From contig JAHBSF010000021.1 of the NCBI GenBank assembly GCA_019639255.1, positions 1-64,000 of the forward strand: a stretch of 64,000 bases of DNA, given 5' to 3'. The notes below the pieces were generated by a model. That model did no database searches. It worked only from the letters and a program-made list of their open reading frames with translations, and was not told the origin of the DNA. Positions 8,234 to 15,582 of this stretch are shown here, piece after piece (position 1 is the stretch's first letter; every line of letters starts with the position of its first letter). The translations under genes and the position numbers were made by a program. This DNA is from Acidobacteriota bacterium (GTDB lineage: Bacteria; Acidobacteriota; Blastocatellia; RBC074).

Positions 8234-9219
8234 GTTCCCGTCGTGAATCACTCTCCGGGCTGAACTCGTCGTCTGAAACTAACGCCGGCCTGTGGTTGGA
8301 CAAATTCATAAGCTCGGTCCATCGAACGGATGCGGAAAGCCGCCGCAACATAGTTAAAGAGACGGCAGAGATTCCAACAGCCATCATCTATCAGAGATTC
8401 TTCGAGCGTTGGCAAATGGCGTTGGAAACGCAAGGGGTAAAGACGAGAACCGCTCTGGCCTTGGGTCGTCTGGTTGTGGGCATGGGCAACGAAAGTGTTT
8501 TGGAGACGTCAATATCACTGCACTTTACTTACGGCGTTCCGTACATACCTGGCAGCGCGCTCAAGGGTCTCGCAGCCGATTACGCCCGCCATCACCTGGA
8601 AGGGGACGAGTGGCGGTTGAATGGATCGGCCTACCGTATTTTGTTTGGAGATCAGGAAAGCGCAGGTTATGTCGTTTTCCACGATGCCCTCTACATTCCA
8701 CAAACCGACGACAACAGTCGTCCGTTGCAGACCGACGTGTTGACGGTTCACCATCGGGACTACTATCAAACGGGGGCGCAGCCGCCTGCCGACTGGGACA
8801 GTCCTGTTCCGATCCCCTTCCTCTCGGCAACCGGCAAATATCTGATCGCTCTCGCGGGTCCGGATGAATGGGTGGATGCAGGTTTTCAGATACTGGAAAT
8901 GGCGCTGAGAGAATTGGGGGTGGGGGCAAAGACTTCAAGCGGTTATGGACGGCTCAAGCTCTTGCAACCGAAGCCGCCCCAGCCGGAGCCCAGCCCGCCG
9001 CCTCCGCCCGCGCAGATGACGGAAACCGAGGAAGAAGCCACGCTTGAGTCCAATGTCAACAAAAAACGTAATGCACAGGTGAAGCTCGGCAGCGGTGAGA
9101 TTATTCCCTGCAGCAACTTTCCGACCTCGGCCTACCAACAGCCGAAGAAGGGCGGTCGCTGCTTCGTCCGGGTGACCAGAGAGAACGAAAAAGCCGTTAA
9201 GGCTGTCTATCTGAGATGA
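8230..9219 (+). CDS. cmr6: Type III-B RAMP protein Cmr6 with C-terminal extension
   Basis: Cmr6 is a Cas7-like subunit near the 3' end of the crRNA. The core of the 329-residue protein shows the RAMP pattern VPYIPGSALKGLAADYA and ends with the glycine loop SSGYGRLKL around residues 236-244. After this comes a proline-rich linker (about residues 247-264) and a basic 55-60 residue tail containing KKRNAQVKLGSGEIIPCSNF and GGRCFVRVTREN. That tail is not part of the usual Cmr6 core. It looks like a small beta-rich, possibly OB-type nucleic-acid binding domain (inference). Start overlaps cmr5, and the stop overlaps an ATG ahead of the csx1-like gene. Confidence 0.9.
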   Translation: MSSRRESLSGLNSSSETNAGLWLDKFISSVHRTDAESRRNIVKETAEIPTAIIYQRFFERWQMALETQGVKTRTALALGRLVVGMGNESVLETSISLHFTYGVPYIPGSALKGLAADYARHHLEGDEWRLNGSAYRILFGDQESAGYVVFHDALYIPQTDDNSRPLQTDVLTVHHRDYYQTGAQPPADWDSPVPIPFLSATGKYLIALAGPDEWVDAGFQILEMALRELGVGAKTSSGYGRLKLLQPKPPQPEPSPPPPPAQMTETEEEATLESNVNKKRNAQVKLGSGEIIPCSNFPTSAYQQPKKGGRCFVRVTRENEKAVKAVYLR

Positions 9220-9233
9220 ATGGAGAGGGATTG

Positions 9234-10481
9234 ATGCTCCAGCGAAATAAAGAGCAGGATACGGGACCGGAAGCAGGCAGGCCGCTGAAGCTCCTGACTT
9301 GTATAGGAACCGGAAGCTACAAGGATGTCACGTATGTTTTTGAACAGCAAGAATACAGAACATCTCTTTTCCCTCTCGCCCTCGCCAAGTGGTTTGCCCC
9401 TTCCGAAATTCTGGTGTTGCTGACGCCTGAAGCGAAACAGCATAAAAACTGGGCGGATTTCCAATCAGAATTATCCGACCATCCATCGGTGATTGCAGTG
9501 GATATTCCCACAGGACGGAGCGAAGATGAATTGTGGGAGATCTTCGACATCCTTACCGAACGCCTCGATGAAGGCGATGCTGTAATCTTTGACATCACAC
9601 ACGCATTCCGTTCTCTTCCGATCCTGGCGCTGCTTGCAGCTTCGTATCTGAAAGTTGCCAAGGCGGTGCAGATCGAGTCATTGCTCTACGGCGCCTTCGA
9701 AGCGAAGGATGAGAATGATCGTGCTCCGGTCTTCGAGTTGACGCCATTTCTCATTCTCCTTGATTGGACAACCGCGACCGATAAATTTCTAAAGACTGGG
9801 GATGCAAGAGAACTGGCGATGCTGCTCAAGTCAGCGAACAGCAAACTATGGAGGAGTCACGACCAAAAGAACAGAGGCGAACTGCCGCAGCATTTAAACC
9901 AATTGAGCGGTATCCTTGATAATCTGTCGTCTGCGCTAAGCCTGACTCGGCCGGCCGATGTTCGCAAGCATGCTGAGGCTCTTTCAACAACAATAGACAA
10001 GGCAGCCGCCGAAACCACTCGCTGGGCAAAGCCATTCACTCTCCTTCTTCAGCGAACAGAGGCCGAGTACACACCATTCTCCACCGACACTTTGATAGCA
10101 CAGAGAGAACTGATCCGCTGGTATATCAGGCATCAACACTATGTACAGGCGATTACGCTTGCGCGTGAATGGCTGATAAGCCTGGCTTGTCAGCAACTCA
10201 AACAAGATTTGCTTCAGATGCGAAGAGAGGTCGAAGATACGATCAATTCGGCGGCTCGGCGAGCACGCAGAGAGAGCTATTCAGAAACTCCGCTGCTGAC
10301 ACAGCTTTCAGCATTGCCGTCAACCAGCTTACTGATTGACGCTTGGAATCAGACTGTCGATCTGAGAAACGATGTGGCTCATTGCGGAATGCGTTTGCAA
10401 CCGCGAGATGTCAGAGGGATTATCAGGGCAGCCGTAAGGATCGTGGAGAGCCTTGACAAATTTGAGTTGGACGTTGAATGA
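9234..10481 (+). CDS. Csx1-type CARF-HEPN ribonuclease (Csx2/TM1812-like)
   Basis: This is a likely cyclic-oligoadenylate-activated ribonuclease that degrades RNA once Cas10 signals. Numbering from the overlapping ATG at 9216, the N-terminal CARF domain shows IGTGSYKDVTYVF (residues 30-42) and FDITHAFRSLP (125-135), both typical of the TM1812/Csx2 branch. The C-terminal HEPN domain carries the catalytic R384-N-D-V-A-H389 (Rx4H). I prefer ATG 9234 because GGAGAGGG at 9222-9229 precedes it. ATG 9216 overlaps the cmr6 stop and is the alternative. It directly follows the Cmr operon, consistent with co-expression with the signalling Cas10. Confidence 0.88.
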   Translation: MLQRNKEQDTGPEAGRPLKLLTCIGTGSYKDVTYVFEQQEYRTSLFPLALAKWFAPSEILVLLTPEAKQHKNWADFQSELSDHPSVIAVDIPTGRSEDELWEIFDILTERLDEGDAVIFDITHAFRSLPILALLAASYLKVAKAVQIESLLYGAFEAKDENDRAPVFELTPFLILLDWTTATDKFLKTGDARELAMLLKSANSKLWRSHDQKNRGELPQHLNQLSGILDNLSSALSLTRPADVRKHAEALSTTIDKAAAETTRWAKPFTLLLQRTEAEYTPFSTDTLIAQRELIRWYIRHQHYVQAITLAREWLISLACQQLKQDLLQMRREVEDTINSAARRARRESYSETPLLTQLSALPSTSLLIDAWNQTVDLRNDVAHCGMRLQPRDVRGIIRAAVRIVESLDKFELDVE

Positions 10482-10493
10482 GCAAGACATCGC

Positions 10494-10874
10494 ATGATCC
10501 TCATAAACTTCTCACATCCAATCACCAAGCATCATCGTGAAGAGATAGCCCAACTTATAGGGCGACCAATTGGTTCAATAATTGAAGTTAAAACGCACTT
10601 CAATTCTGAGATCTCAATCGCCGAGCAGATGCGCTTGTTGATCGACTCGATTGCTCTGACCGCCGAGGAATGGCAAACCGAGGAGTTGTTAATCAATCTG
10701 CCCAGTCTCAGTATCGGGGCCGCTGCACTGTTGGCGGAACTTCACGGCAGGTGCGGTTATTTTCCGGCAGTAGTCAGGTGGGCGCCGATAGAGAATTCGC
10801 TCCCTCCGCAGTTTGAAGCAATAGAGATCGTCAATCTGCAAGGTATACGAAATCAAGCCAGAGAAAAGCGATGA
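10494..10874 (+). CDS. Csx15-like CRISPR-associated protein (candidate ring nuclease)
   Basis: The 126-residue protein begins MILINFSHPITKHHREEIAQ and contains EEWQTEELLINLPSLS followed by AAALLAELHGRCGYFP. I recognise this as the Csx15 family of small Rossmann-like proteins found only beside type III effectors. Csx15 has been proposed to bind or cleave cyclic oligoadenylate and so switch signalling off. I infer that role from family and context, not from a catalytic motif. It lies 12 bp after the csx1-like gene and its stop overlaps the next start (ATGA at 10871). The local base composition is more AT-rich than the following gene. Confidence 0.7.
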   Translation: MILINFSHPITKHHREEIAQLIGRPIGSIIEVKTHFNSEISIAEQMRLLIDSIALTAEEWQTEELLINLPSLSIGAAALLAELHGRCGYFPAVVRWAPIENSLPPQFEAIEIVNLQGIRNQAREKR

Positions 10875-12064
10875 AACATCAAGGGCGGAAGCATGTCTTG
10901 TTGTGCGTCGCCGGGATGACGCCGCAGATAGTCACCGAAACGCTCTGGGCGCTGACGCAGGATCCCGACGCCCGGCGCGAGCGCATCGACGAAATCCGCG
11001 TCATCACTACGCTGGCAGGACGCGACCGGATCAAGAAAGAACTGCTCGACCCGCAGCACGGGCAATTCTATGCCTTCTGCCGCGATTACAACCTCGATCC
11101 GGCGCGCATCAGATTCGACGAGTCCATGATCACGCTGCTTCGCTCGGAAGACGAGCGAACCCTCGAAGACATCCGCACGCCCGAGGACAACACGCAGGCC
11201 GCCAATCAGATCGTCGGCATCGTCCGCAAACTGACCGAAGATCCGCAGACGCGGCTGCACGCATCCGTTGCAGGCGGGCGCAAGACGATGAGCGTATACC
11301 TCGCAGTCGCCATGCACCTTTTCGGGCGTACGCAGGACACGCTCTCGCACGTTTTGGTCAGCGAAGAATTCGAATCCCATCCGGATTTCTATTACATCCC
11401 GCCCCGGCCGCGATTCTTGACAATCAAGGATCGTTCAGGAGCTGCAACCCGGAAAATCTCTACAAAGGATGCGCGGATACACCTGGCCGAGATTCCTTTC
11501 ATTCGCTTGCGCGGAGTTTTGACCGAAGGTTTTCTCGACGGCGGCCATCCTTACAGCGCGCTCGTCGTACAGGCGCAGGAGAATCTTGATCTGCTCGAAT
11601 CCGGCAACGACCTTCAGATCAATCTCAGAAAATGCGTAGTGCGCGTTGCCGGGCGCATGACGAAACTGCCGAGGGGGGAATTCTTTTTCTATGCGCTTTT
11701 CGCCCACCTTCGGCGCACGGGACGCGGAATCGACGGGATGGTATCCGTCGAGGAGATTAACCACTCGGATATGGACGCCGTTTTTCGACTGATCACCAGA
11801 GCGCAGGAAGTGGAACTTGGAATCGAGGAATGCTCTTCGTTTCCCGGATACGGGTTCCTTGAAAAAATCGCCGAGCGCTTCATCAATCGGCATCCGAACG
11901 ACATCTCGGATCTGCGCGATATACTTCAATACACCCGATCAAAAATCAACCGCAAGCTGGAAAATATCGGCCTTCCTCCACGATATCTGATCGACTCGAC
12001 GCGCGAACGCGGCGCGCTGCGCTACGGACTGAAAGTCTCCCCGGAACGGATAAAACTCGCCTGA
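10871..12064 (+). CDS. NE0113-family CARF-domain CRISPR protein with winged-helix tail
   Basis: The 397-residue protein starts with VLLCVAGMTPQIVTETLWAL and has S132-V-A-G-G-R-K-T-M140, the ligand-binding signature of the NE0113 (Cas_NE0113) CARF family. The N-terminal half is therefore a cyclic-nucleotide sensor. Residues about 270-397 form a helical tail with SKINRKL and RYGLKVSPERIKL, which resembles a winged helix and could bind nucleic acid. The biochemical role of this family is not settled; regulation or ring cleavage are both possible. Its codon use is GC-richer than the preceding csx15-like gene, matching the adaptation genes downstream. Confidence 0.82.
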   Translation: MKHQGRKHVLLCVAGMTPQIVTETLWALTQDPDARRERIDEIRVITTLAGRDRIKKELLDPQHGQFYAFCRDYNLDPARIRFDESMITLLRSEDERTLEDIRTPEDNTQAANQIVGIVRKLTEDPQTRLHASVAGGRKTMSVYLAVAMHLFGRTQDTLSHVLVSEEFESHPDFYYIPPRPRFLTIKDRSGAATRKISTKDARIHLAEIPFIRLRGVLTEGFLDGGHPYSALVVQAQENLDLLESGNDLQINLRKCVVRVAGRMTKLPRGEFFFYALFAHLRRTGRGIDGMVSVEEINHSDMDAVFRLITRAQEVELGIEECSSFPGYGFLEKIAERFINRHPNDISDLRDILQYTRSKINRKLENIGLPPRYLIDSTRERGALRYGLKVSPERIKLA

Positions 12065-12184
12065 CTTTTTACCGTCGATTCATCGGCAACCTTGCCGCAA
12101 TTTTGCCGATCGCTCATACGATTCGTTTTTGTCTTATCCTTCGCCCGCGTCGCAATCAGGCGATGCGGAGAGGAGGATGCGACG

Positions 12185-12565
12185 ATGATGAAATACGAAC
12201 GATTCAAGATCAGCAAACACGCGGCGATGCGCATGTCGCAGCGCAACCTGGACCTCGGCGATCTCGCCCTCGTCCTGCACTTCGGACGCGTAGAACACAG
12301 GACGGGCGCCGAATTCCACTTTCTCGGCCGGCGCGACGTGCCCGACGGATGGACGGATCTCGAACGGCTCGTCGGAACGACGATAGTCGTATCGGGCGGC
12401 GAGATAATAACCGTCTACCGCAACCGTCGCGCCCTCCCCGAAATCCGGCGGAAGAGCAAACACTACCGGTCTGCATTCGCCTCACCTTTTGCAGACTGCG
12501 CCCTTCCGTCCTTCGGGGAGTCGGAACTGCACCGGGAGGCGAAAGGAGGACGGATATGGCACTGA
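12185..12565 (+). CDS. DUF4258 protein in the CRISPR locus
   Basis: The 126-residue product has the DUF4258 layout: FKISKHAAMRMSQRNLDLGDL, a glycine-containing strand HFGRVEHRTGAEF, and a C-terminal basic segment VYRNRRALPEIRRKSKHYR. DUF4258 proteins have a RelE/BECR-like fold and are often toxin-like RNases, but their activity is mostly untested. AGGAGG at 12171-12176 fixes the start at ATG 12185. It follows the NE0113 gene by 120 bp and overlaps the next gene by 10 bp, so it is probably co-translated with the exonuclease. It is not a known Cas protein. The role may be toxin-like, adaptation-related or incidental. Confidence 0.75.
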   Translation: MMKYERFKISKHAAMRMSQRNLDLGDLALVLHFGRVEHRTGAEFHFLGRRDVPDGWTDLERLVGTTIVVSGGEIITVYRNRRALPEIRRKSKHYRSAFASPFADCALPSFGESELHREAKGGRIWH

Positions 12566-13293
12566 GAATTTTTCTCGATATAGAAACATTGCCGCCCGAT
12601 GAAACGGCGCGCGCAGGGCTCGAAGCCGACGTCCGGCGCCATTTTCTCGGCGACGAGCGGCCGGGCGGAGAAGGCATCGAAGCCCGAACCGGGATCGAAG
12701 TCGAAGCAGCCGTCGAAACGGCGATCGAAGCTGAAGTCGAGGCCGAAGTCGATCGTCGCTTTCGCGCGCTGTCGCTGCGCGGCGAAGCGGGACGCCTGCT
12801 CGCCGTCGGAATGATAGTCGAGCGCGACGGTGAAATCGTGCGTCAGGGCGTGCTCGGACGCGACCGCGAATCGACGGACTTTCATCTGGACGAGGCGCGG
12901 ACGCTGCGCGGTTTCTGGCGCCTGATCGAGGACTTCGATCCACGCCGCGATCAGATCGTCGGACACAACATTTTTGACTTCGATTTGCTGTTTCTTTACC
13001 AGCGATCCGTAGTTCATCGCGTCCGGCCGAGCGTAGATCTGCCCTCTGCACGCTATCGCTCGCAACCGGTCTACGACACGATGAGGGAATGGGCGCGCTG
13101 GGGCCGGCAGTGGGTCTCGCTCGGGGATCTGGCCGAAGCGCTCGGACTCGAAAACTCGAAGCGCAACGGACTCGACGGCGGCAGCGTCTACGAATACTTT
13201 CGCGCCGGCAGATGTGCGGAAATCGCCGATTATTGCATGCGCGATACGCAACTGGTGCGCTCGATTTACTATCGCCTCAACTTTCTCAACTGA
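12556..13293 (+). CDS. DEDDy 3'-5' exonuclease (PolB-like RNase H fold) next to cas1
   Basis: A predicted 3'-5' exonuclease of 245 residues. ExoI is D8-I-E10-T, ExoII is H137-N138 with D141/D143 in VGHNIFDFDLLFL, and ExoIII is Y226-C-M-R-D230, giving a DEDDy active site like the proofreading domain of PolB. An acidic, alanine-rich insertion (about residues 41-68) interrupts the fold. AAAGGAGG at 12542-12549 sets the ATG at 12556. It ends 54 bp before cas1. DnaQ-type exonucleases trim prespacers in other CRISPR systems, so a role in spacer acquisition is a reasonable inference, but this family (PolB-like) is different from DnaQ. Confidence 0.82.
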   Translation: MALRIFLDIETLPPDETARAGLEADVRRHFLGDERPGGEGIEARTGIEVEAAVETAIEAEVEAEVDRRFRALSLRGEAGRLLAVGMIVERDGEIVRQGVLGRDRESTDFHLDEARTLRGFWRLIEDFDPRRDQIVGHNIFDFDLLFLYQRSVVHRVRPSVDLPSARYRSQPVYDTMREWARWGRQWVSLGDLAEALGLENSKRNGLDGGSVYEYFRAGRCAEIADYCMRDTQLVRSIYYRLNFLN

Positions 13294-13306
13294 AAATCGA
13301 TCTTCA

Positions 13307-13333
13307 GGGGCGGGCGACCGTCCCGTTTTTTTT
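13307..13333 (+). terminator. Intrinsic-terminator-like hairpin just ahead of cas1
   Basis: GGGGCGG and CCGTCCC pair as a 7-bp stem (one G-U) closed by a GCGA tetraloop, followed after one G by eight T residues (13326-13333). This has the form of a Rho-independent terminator. It lies between the exonuclease stop (13293) and the cas1 ATG (13347), whose GAGG ribosome site (13334-13337) begins immediately after the T run. It may end the upstream operon or act as an attenuator of cas1-cas2. Confidence 0.65.
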
Positions 13334-13346
13334 GAGGCTACTGCGG

Positions 13347-14345
13347 ATGGCGACACTATATCTGACCGAACAGGGAGCGACGCTGCGCAAGGAGCATCGA
13401 CGCTTCGTAATCGAATCGAACGGCGTCGTGCTCAGCCAGGTGCACGAATTCAAGGTCGAGCGCGTAGTCATATTCGGGCACGTGCAGTTGACCACGCAGG
13501 CCATAGGCTACCTGCTTGCGCGCGGCATCGACGCGGCGTTTCTCAACCTTCAGGGGCAACTCAAGGGGCGACTTGCGCCGCTTGAGTCCAAAAACGTTCC
13601 GCTGCGTTTGCGGCAGTACGATCGGGCGCGCAACGCGGCCTTCGCACTCGAAACCGCGCGCGCAATCTGTGTCGGCAAGATCGCCAACTGCGCGGCGGTG
13701 CTCGCGCGGCATCAGCGCAACCATCCGGAAACCGATTTCAGCGCGCAGACATTGCAACTCGCAGCGCTCAGCGCAACCGCCGGCCGCCGCGAATCGCTCG
13801 ATTCTCTGCGCGGCCTCGAAGGACAGGCTGCGGCCGTCTATTTTCAGTCCTTCGGGCGAATGCTGCGCCGCGGTTTCAAGTTCGACAAACGAACGCGCCG
13901 GCCGCCTACCGATCCCGTAAACTCGCTGCTGAGCTTCGGCTATACGCTGCTGTACAACGAAGCCATAGGCGCGATCGTTTCCGCAGGCTGCGATCCTTAC
14001 GTGGGTCTGTATCACGGAATCAACTACGGGCGCTGCTCGCTTGCGCTCGATCTTATGGAGGAATTCCGGCATCTGGCGATCGACCGGTTGACGCTGCAAC
14101 TGATCAATCTCGGCGTGCTCGGCGCGGAGGATTTTGCACCCGACGAGATGGGCGGCATATACCTTCAGCCCGAAGCGCGCAAACGGTTCCTGAAGGAATA
14201 CGAGCGCATGATGACCGGAGAGTTCACGCACGGACGCGCAGCCGAGCGCACATCGCTGCGCCGGGCGCTGCACGAACAGGCGCGAAGGCTCGCTGCAAGA
14301 TTTGCGCGCGACTCCGAATACGCGGCATTCCAGGGCTGGCGCTGA
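13347..14345 (+). CDS. cas1: CRISPR integrase Cas1
   Basis: Cas1 is the integrase that inserts new spacers with Cas2. The 332-residue product has the N-terminal beta domain MATLYLTEQGATLRKE and LLARGIDAAFLN. Its helical domain carries E158 (LEGQAAAVYF), H223 (LYHGINYGRCSLALDL) and E238 (MEEF), the metal-binding triad. I chose ATG 13347 with GAGG at 13334-13337. A longer frame upstream would read through the hairpin and has no start of this family type. The stop overlaps the cas2 start (TGATG at 14343-14347). Confidence 0.96.
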   Translation: MATLYLTEQGATLRKEHRRFVIESNGVVLSQVHEFKVERVVIFGHVQLTTQAIGYLLARGIDAAFLNLQGQLKGRLAPLESKNVPLRLRQYDRARNAAFALETARAICVGKIANCAAVLARHQRNHPETDFSAQTLQLAALSATAGRRESLDSLRGLEGQAAAVYFQSFGRMLRRGFKFDKRTRRPPTDPVNSLLSFGYTLLYNEAIGAIVSAGCDPYVGLYHGINYGRCSLALDLMEEFRHLAIDRLTLQLINLGVLGAEDFAPDEMGGIYLQPEARKRFLKEYERMMTGEFTHGRAAERTSLRRALHEQARRLAARFARDSEYAAFQGWR

Positions 14346-14620
14346 TGTACGTGCTCGTGGCCTACGACATCGCTCACGAAAAAAGACTGCGCAGGGTGGC
14401 GACCGTAATGAAGGATTACGGCACGCGGGTGCAACGCAGCGTCTTTGAATGCCTGATCGAAGAAGATCAACTCGACCGGCTCAAAACCGAACTCTCTGCA
14501 CGCATCGAACCTGGCGAGGATTCGATCCGCTTCTACCGCATATGCCAGGCGTGCCGCGACCGCGTCGAAATCCAGGGCCTCGGCCAGGTCACCGCCGACC
14601 CCGAGGTTTATCTGTACTGA
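14345..14620 (+). CDS. cas2: CRISPR integrase subunit Cas2
   Basis: A 91-residue ferredoxin-like protein starting MYVLVAYDIAHEKRL, with the conserved D8 and the R-V-Q-R-S-V-F-E-C-L strand, both standard for Cas2. It bridges two Cas1 dimers in the spacer integration complex. Translation is coupled to cas1 through a one-base overlap of stop and start. The gene has no fused nuclease domain, so any trimming activity would have to come from a separate protein such as the nearby DEDDy exonuclease. Confidence 0.96.
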   Translation: MYVLVAYDIAHEKRLRRVATVMKDYGTRVQRSVFECLIEEDQLDRLKTELSARIEPGEDSIRFYRICQACRDRVEIQGLGQVTADPEVYLY

Positions 14621-14705
14621 CGACGCAAACCCAAATGCATTGCAAATCGGCGCCCGATATGGGAGCATTCTTTTCGGTGCGAATTAAGAGTTTTAAGAGG
14701 TGTAT

Positions 14706-15005
14706 ATGTTCGATATAAGAAAAGATATTCAATCGCTCACCGAATTCAAGCGGAACACGGCGGAGTATATGGAGCAGCTCAAGACAACGGGGCGTCCGCT
14801 TATTTTGACGGTGAACGGGAAGGCCGAAATCATCGTTCAGGATGCGGATAGTTATCAGGAAATGCTCGAAGCGATCGAAGAAGCGCGGACTCTCAGGGCG
14901 CTGGCCCGAGCCGGAAAGGGCAAGGGAAGACCGGCTCAGGAAGTTCTTCGCGAGATTCGCGAAATACTCAACATTCCGGCGGATGCAAAGAGGCCCGGGA
15001 AATGA
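14706..15005 (+). CDS. Phd/YefM-type antitoxin
   Basis: A 99-residue antitoxin. MFDIRKDIQSLTEFKRNTAEY leads into ILTVNGKAEIIVQDADSYQ, the DNA-binding Phd/YefM fold. The C-terminal half is helical and basic (residues 65-99), as expected of a toxin-neutralising tail. AAGAGG at 14695-14700 points to ATG 14706; a GTG at 14700 is less likely. The stop overlaps the start of the toxin (ATGA at 15002-15005). The pair lies 85 bp after cas2 and probably forms an autoregulated addiction module at the edge of the CRISPR locus. Confidence 0.88.
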   Translation: MFDIRKDIQSLTEFKRNTAEYMEQLKTTGRPLILTVNGKAEIIVQDADSYQEMLEAIEEARTLRALARAGKGKGRPAQEVLREIREILNIPADAKRPGK

Positions 15006-15304
15006 GCTACTCCGTTATCCTTACGGATGAGGCGGAAGAAGATTTGAAAGCCGCCGCCCGTTGGGTAGCACAACACTCGCCCGAGAAGGCGACTATCTGG
15101 TATTTCGACATTACGGAAGCAATCGAGAGTCTCCGAAACTTTCCTCTACGCTGCCCGCTTGCGCCGGAAAGCAAGACCTTTGCCACGCAGATCCGGCATC
15201 TACTGTTTGACAGGCATCGAATTCTTTTCATCATCGAAGACGAGAATGTATATGTGCTCCGTGTCAGACACCAGGCGCAGGATATGTTGAAACCCGATGA
15301 TTGA
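15002..15304 (+). CDS. RelE/ParE-type toxin
   Basis: A 100-residue RelE/ParE superfamily protein. YSVILTDEAEEDLKAAARWVAQHSPEKA contains the two N-terminal helices, followed by FPLRCPLAPES and the strand pair RHLLFDRHRILFIIEDENVYVLRVRH. Members either cut mRNA on the ribosome (RelE) or inhibit gyrase (ParE). The short sequence does not separate these two, although the RHRILF and VLRVRH segments fit the ParE/RelE plasmid-type group. It overlaps the antitoxin gene by 4 bp. Its stop codon touches a family A hairpin repeat. Confidence 0.87.
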   Translation: MSYSVILTDEAEEDLKAAARWVAQHSPEKATIWYFDITEAIESLRNFPLRCPLAPESKTFATQIRHLLFDRHRILFIIEDENVYVLRVRHQAQDMLKPDD

Positions 15305-15398
15305 AGAGATAACGGAACAAACGAAATGAAACGAAAGTAACGGAAAAGTTGAATAATTCCGTAGTTTCCGTCTTTTTTCGTTTGTTCCGTTATCTCTC
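15304..15398. repeat. Family A hairpin repeat, copy 1
   Basis: Inverted repeat with outer arms GAGATAACGGAACAAACGAA and its complement ending in GTTCCGTTATCTC. The middle is made of similar ACGAAA-like units. It starts at the stop codon of the toxin gene. The rest of the gap to 15582 has no recognisable gene; AAGGAGG at 15571-15577 is the ribosome site of the next gene. Confidence 0.85.
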
Positions 15399-15582
15399 TT
15401 TCCTTCCAAAACCGAAACCGCCGTAAATCAATTGCAAATCAAATATGATTGGGAGGATTATGTGCGCGGTGACTGCGGGTCATCGAAGATATCCGTCTGC
15501 GATTTTTGATTGTTTTTCTCTCTGATCTGGTGATTCCGATCTCGCGATAACCGCCCGTTTGCGGGTCTGCAAGGAGGTCGCC

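Noticed and set aside
10494-10874. Csx15-like gene as Cas6
   Set aside because: At 126 residues it lacks the ferredoxin repeats and the glycine-rich loop of Cas6.
12092-12184. Longer N-terminus for the DUF4258 protein
   Set aside because: AGGAGG places the start at 12185, and the upstream residues have no family match.
13089-13346. Longer N-terminus for Cas1
   Set aside because: It would run through the exonuclease gene and the terminator-like hairpin. The family start is at 13347.
15304-15398. Family A repeats as ordinary intrinsic terminators
   Set aside because: They lack a T-tract after the stem, arms are too long, and copies also occur in the middle of an operon (18310-18410).
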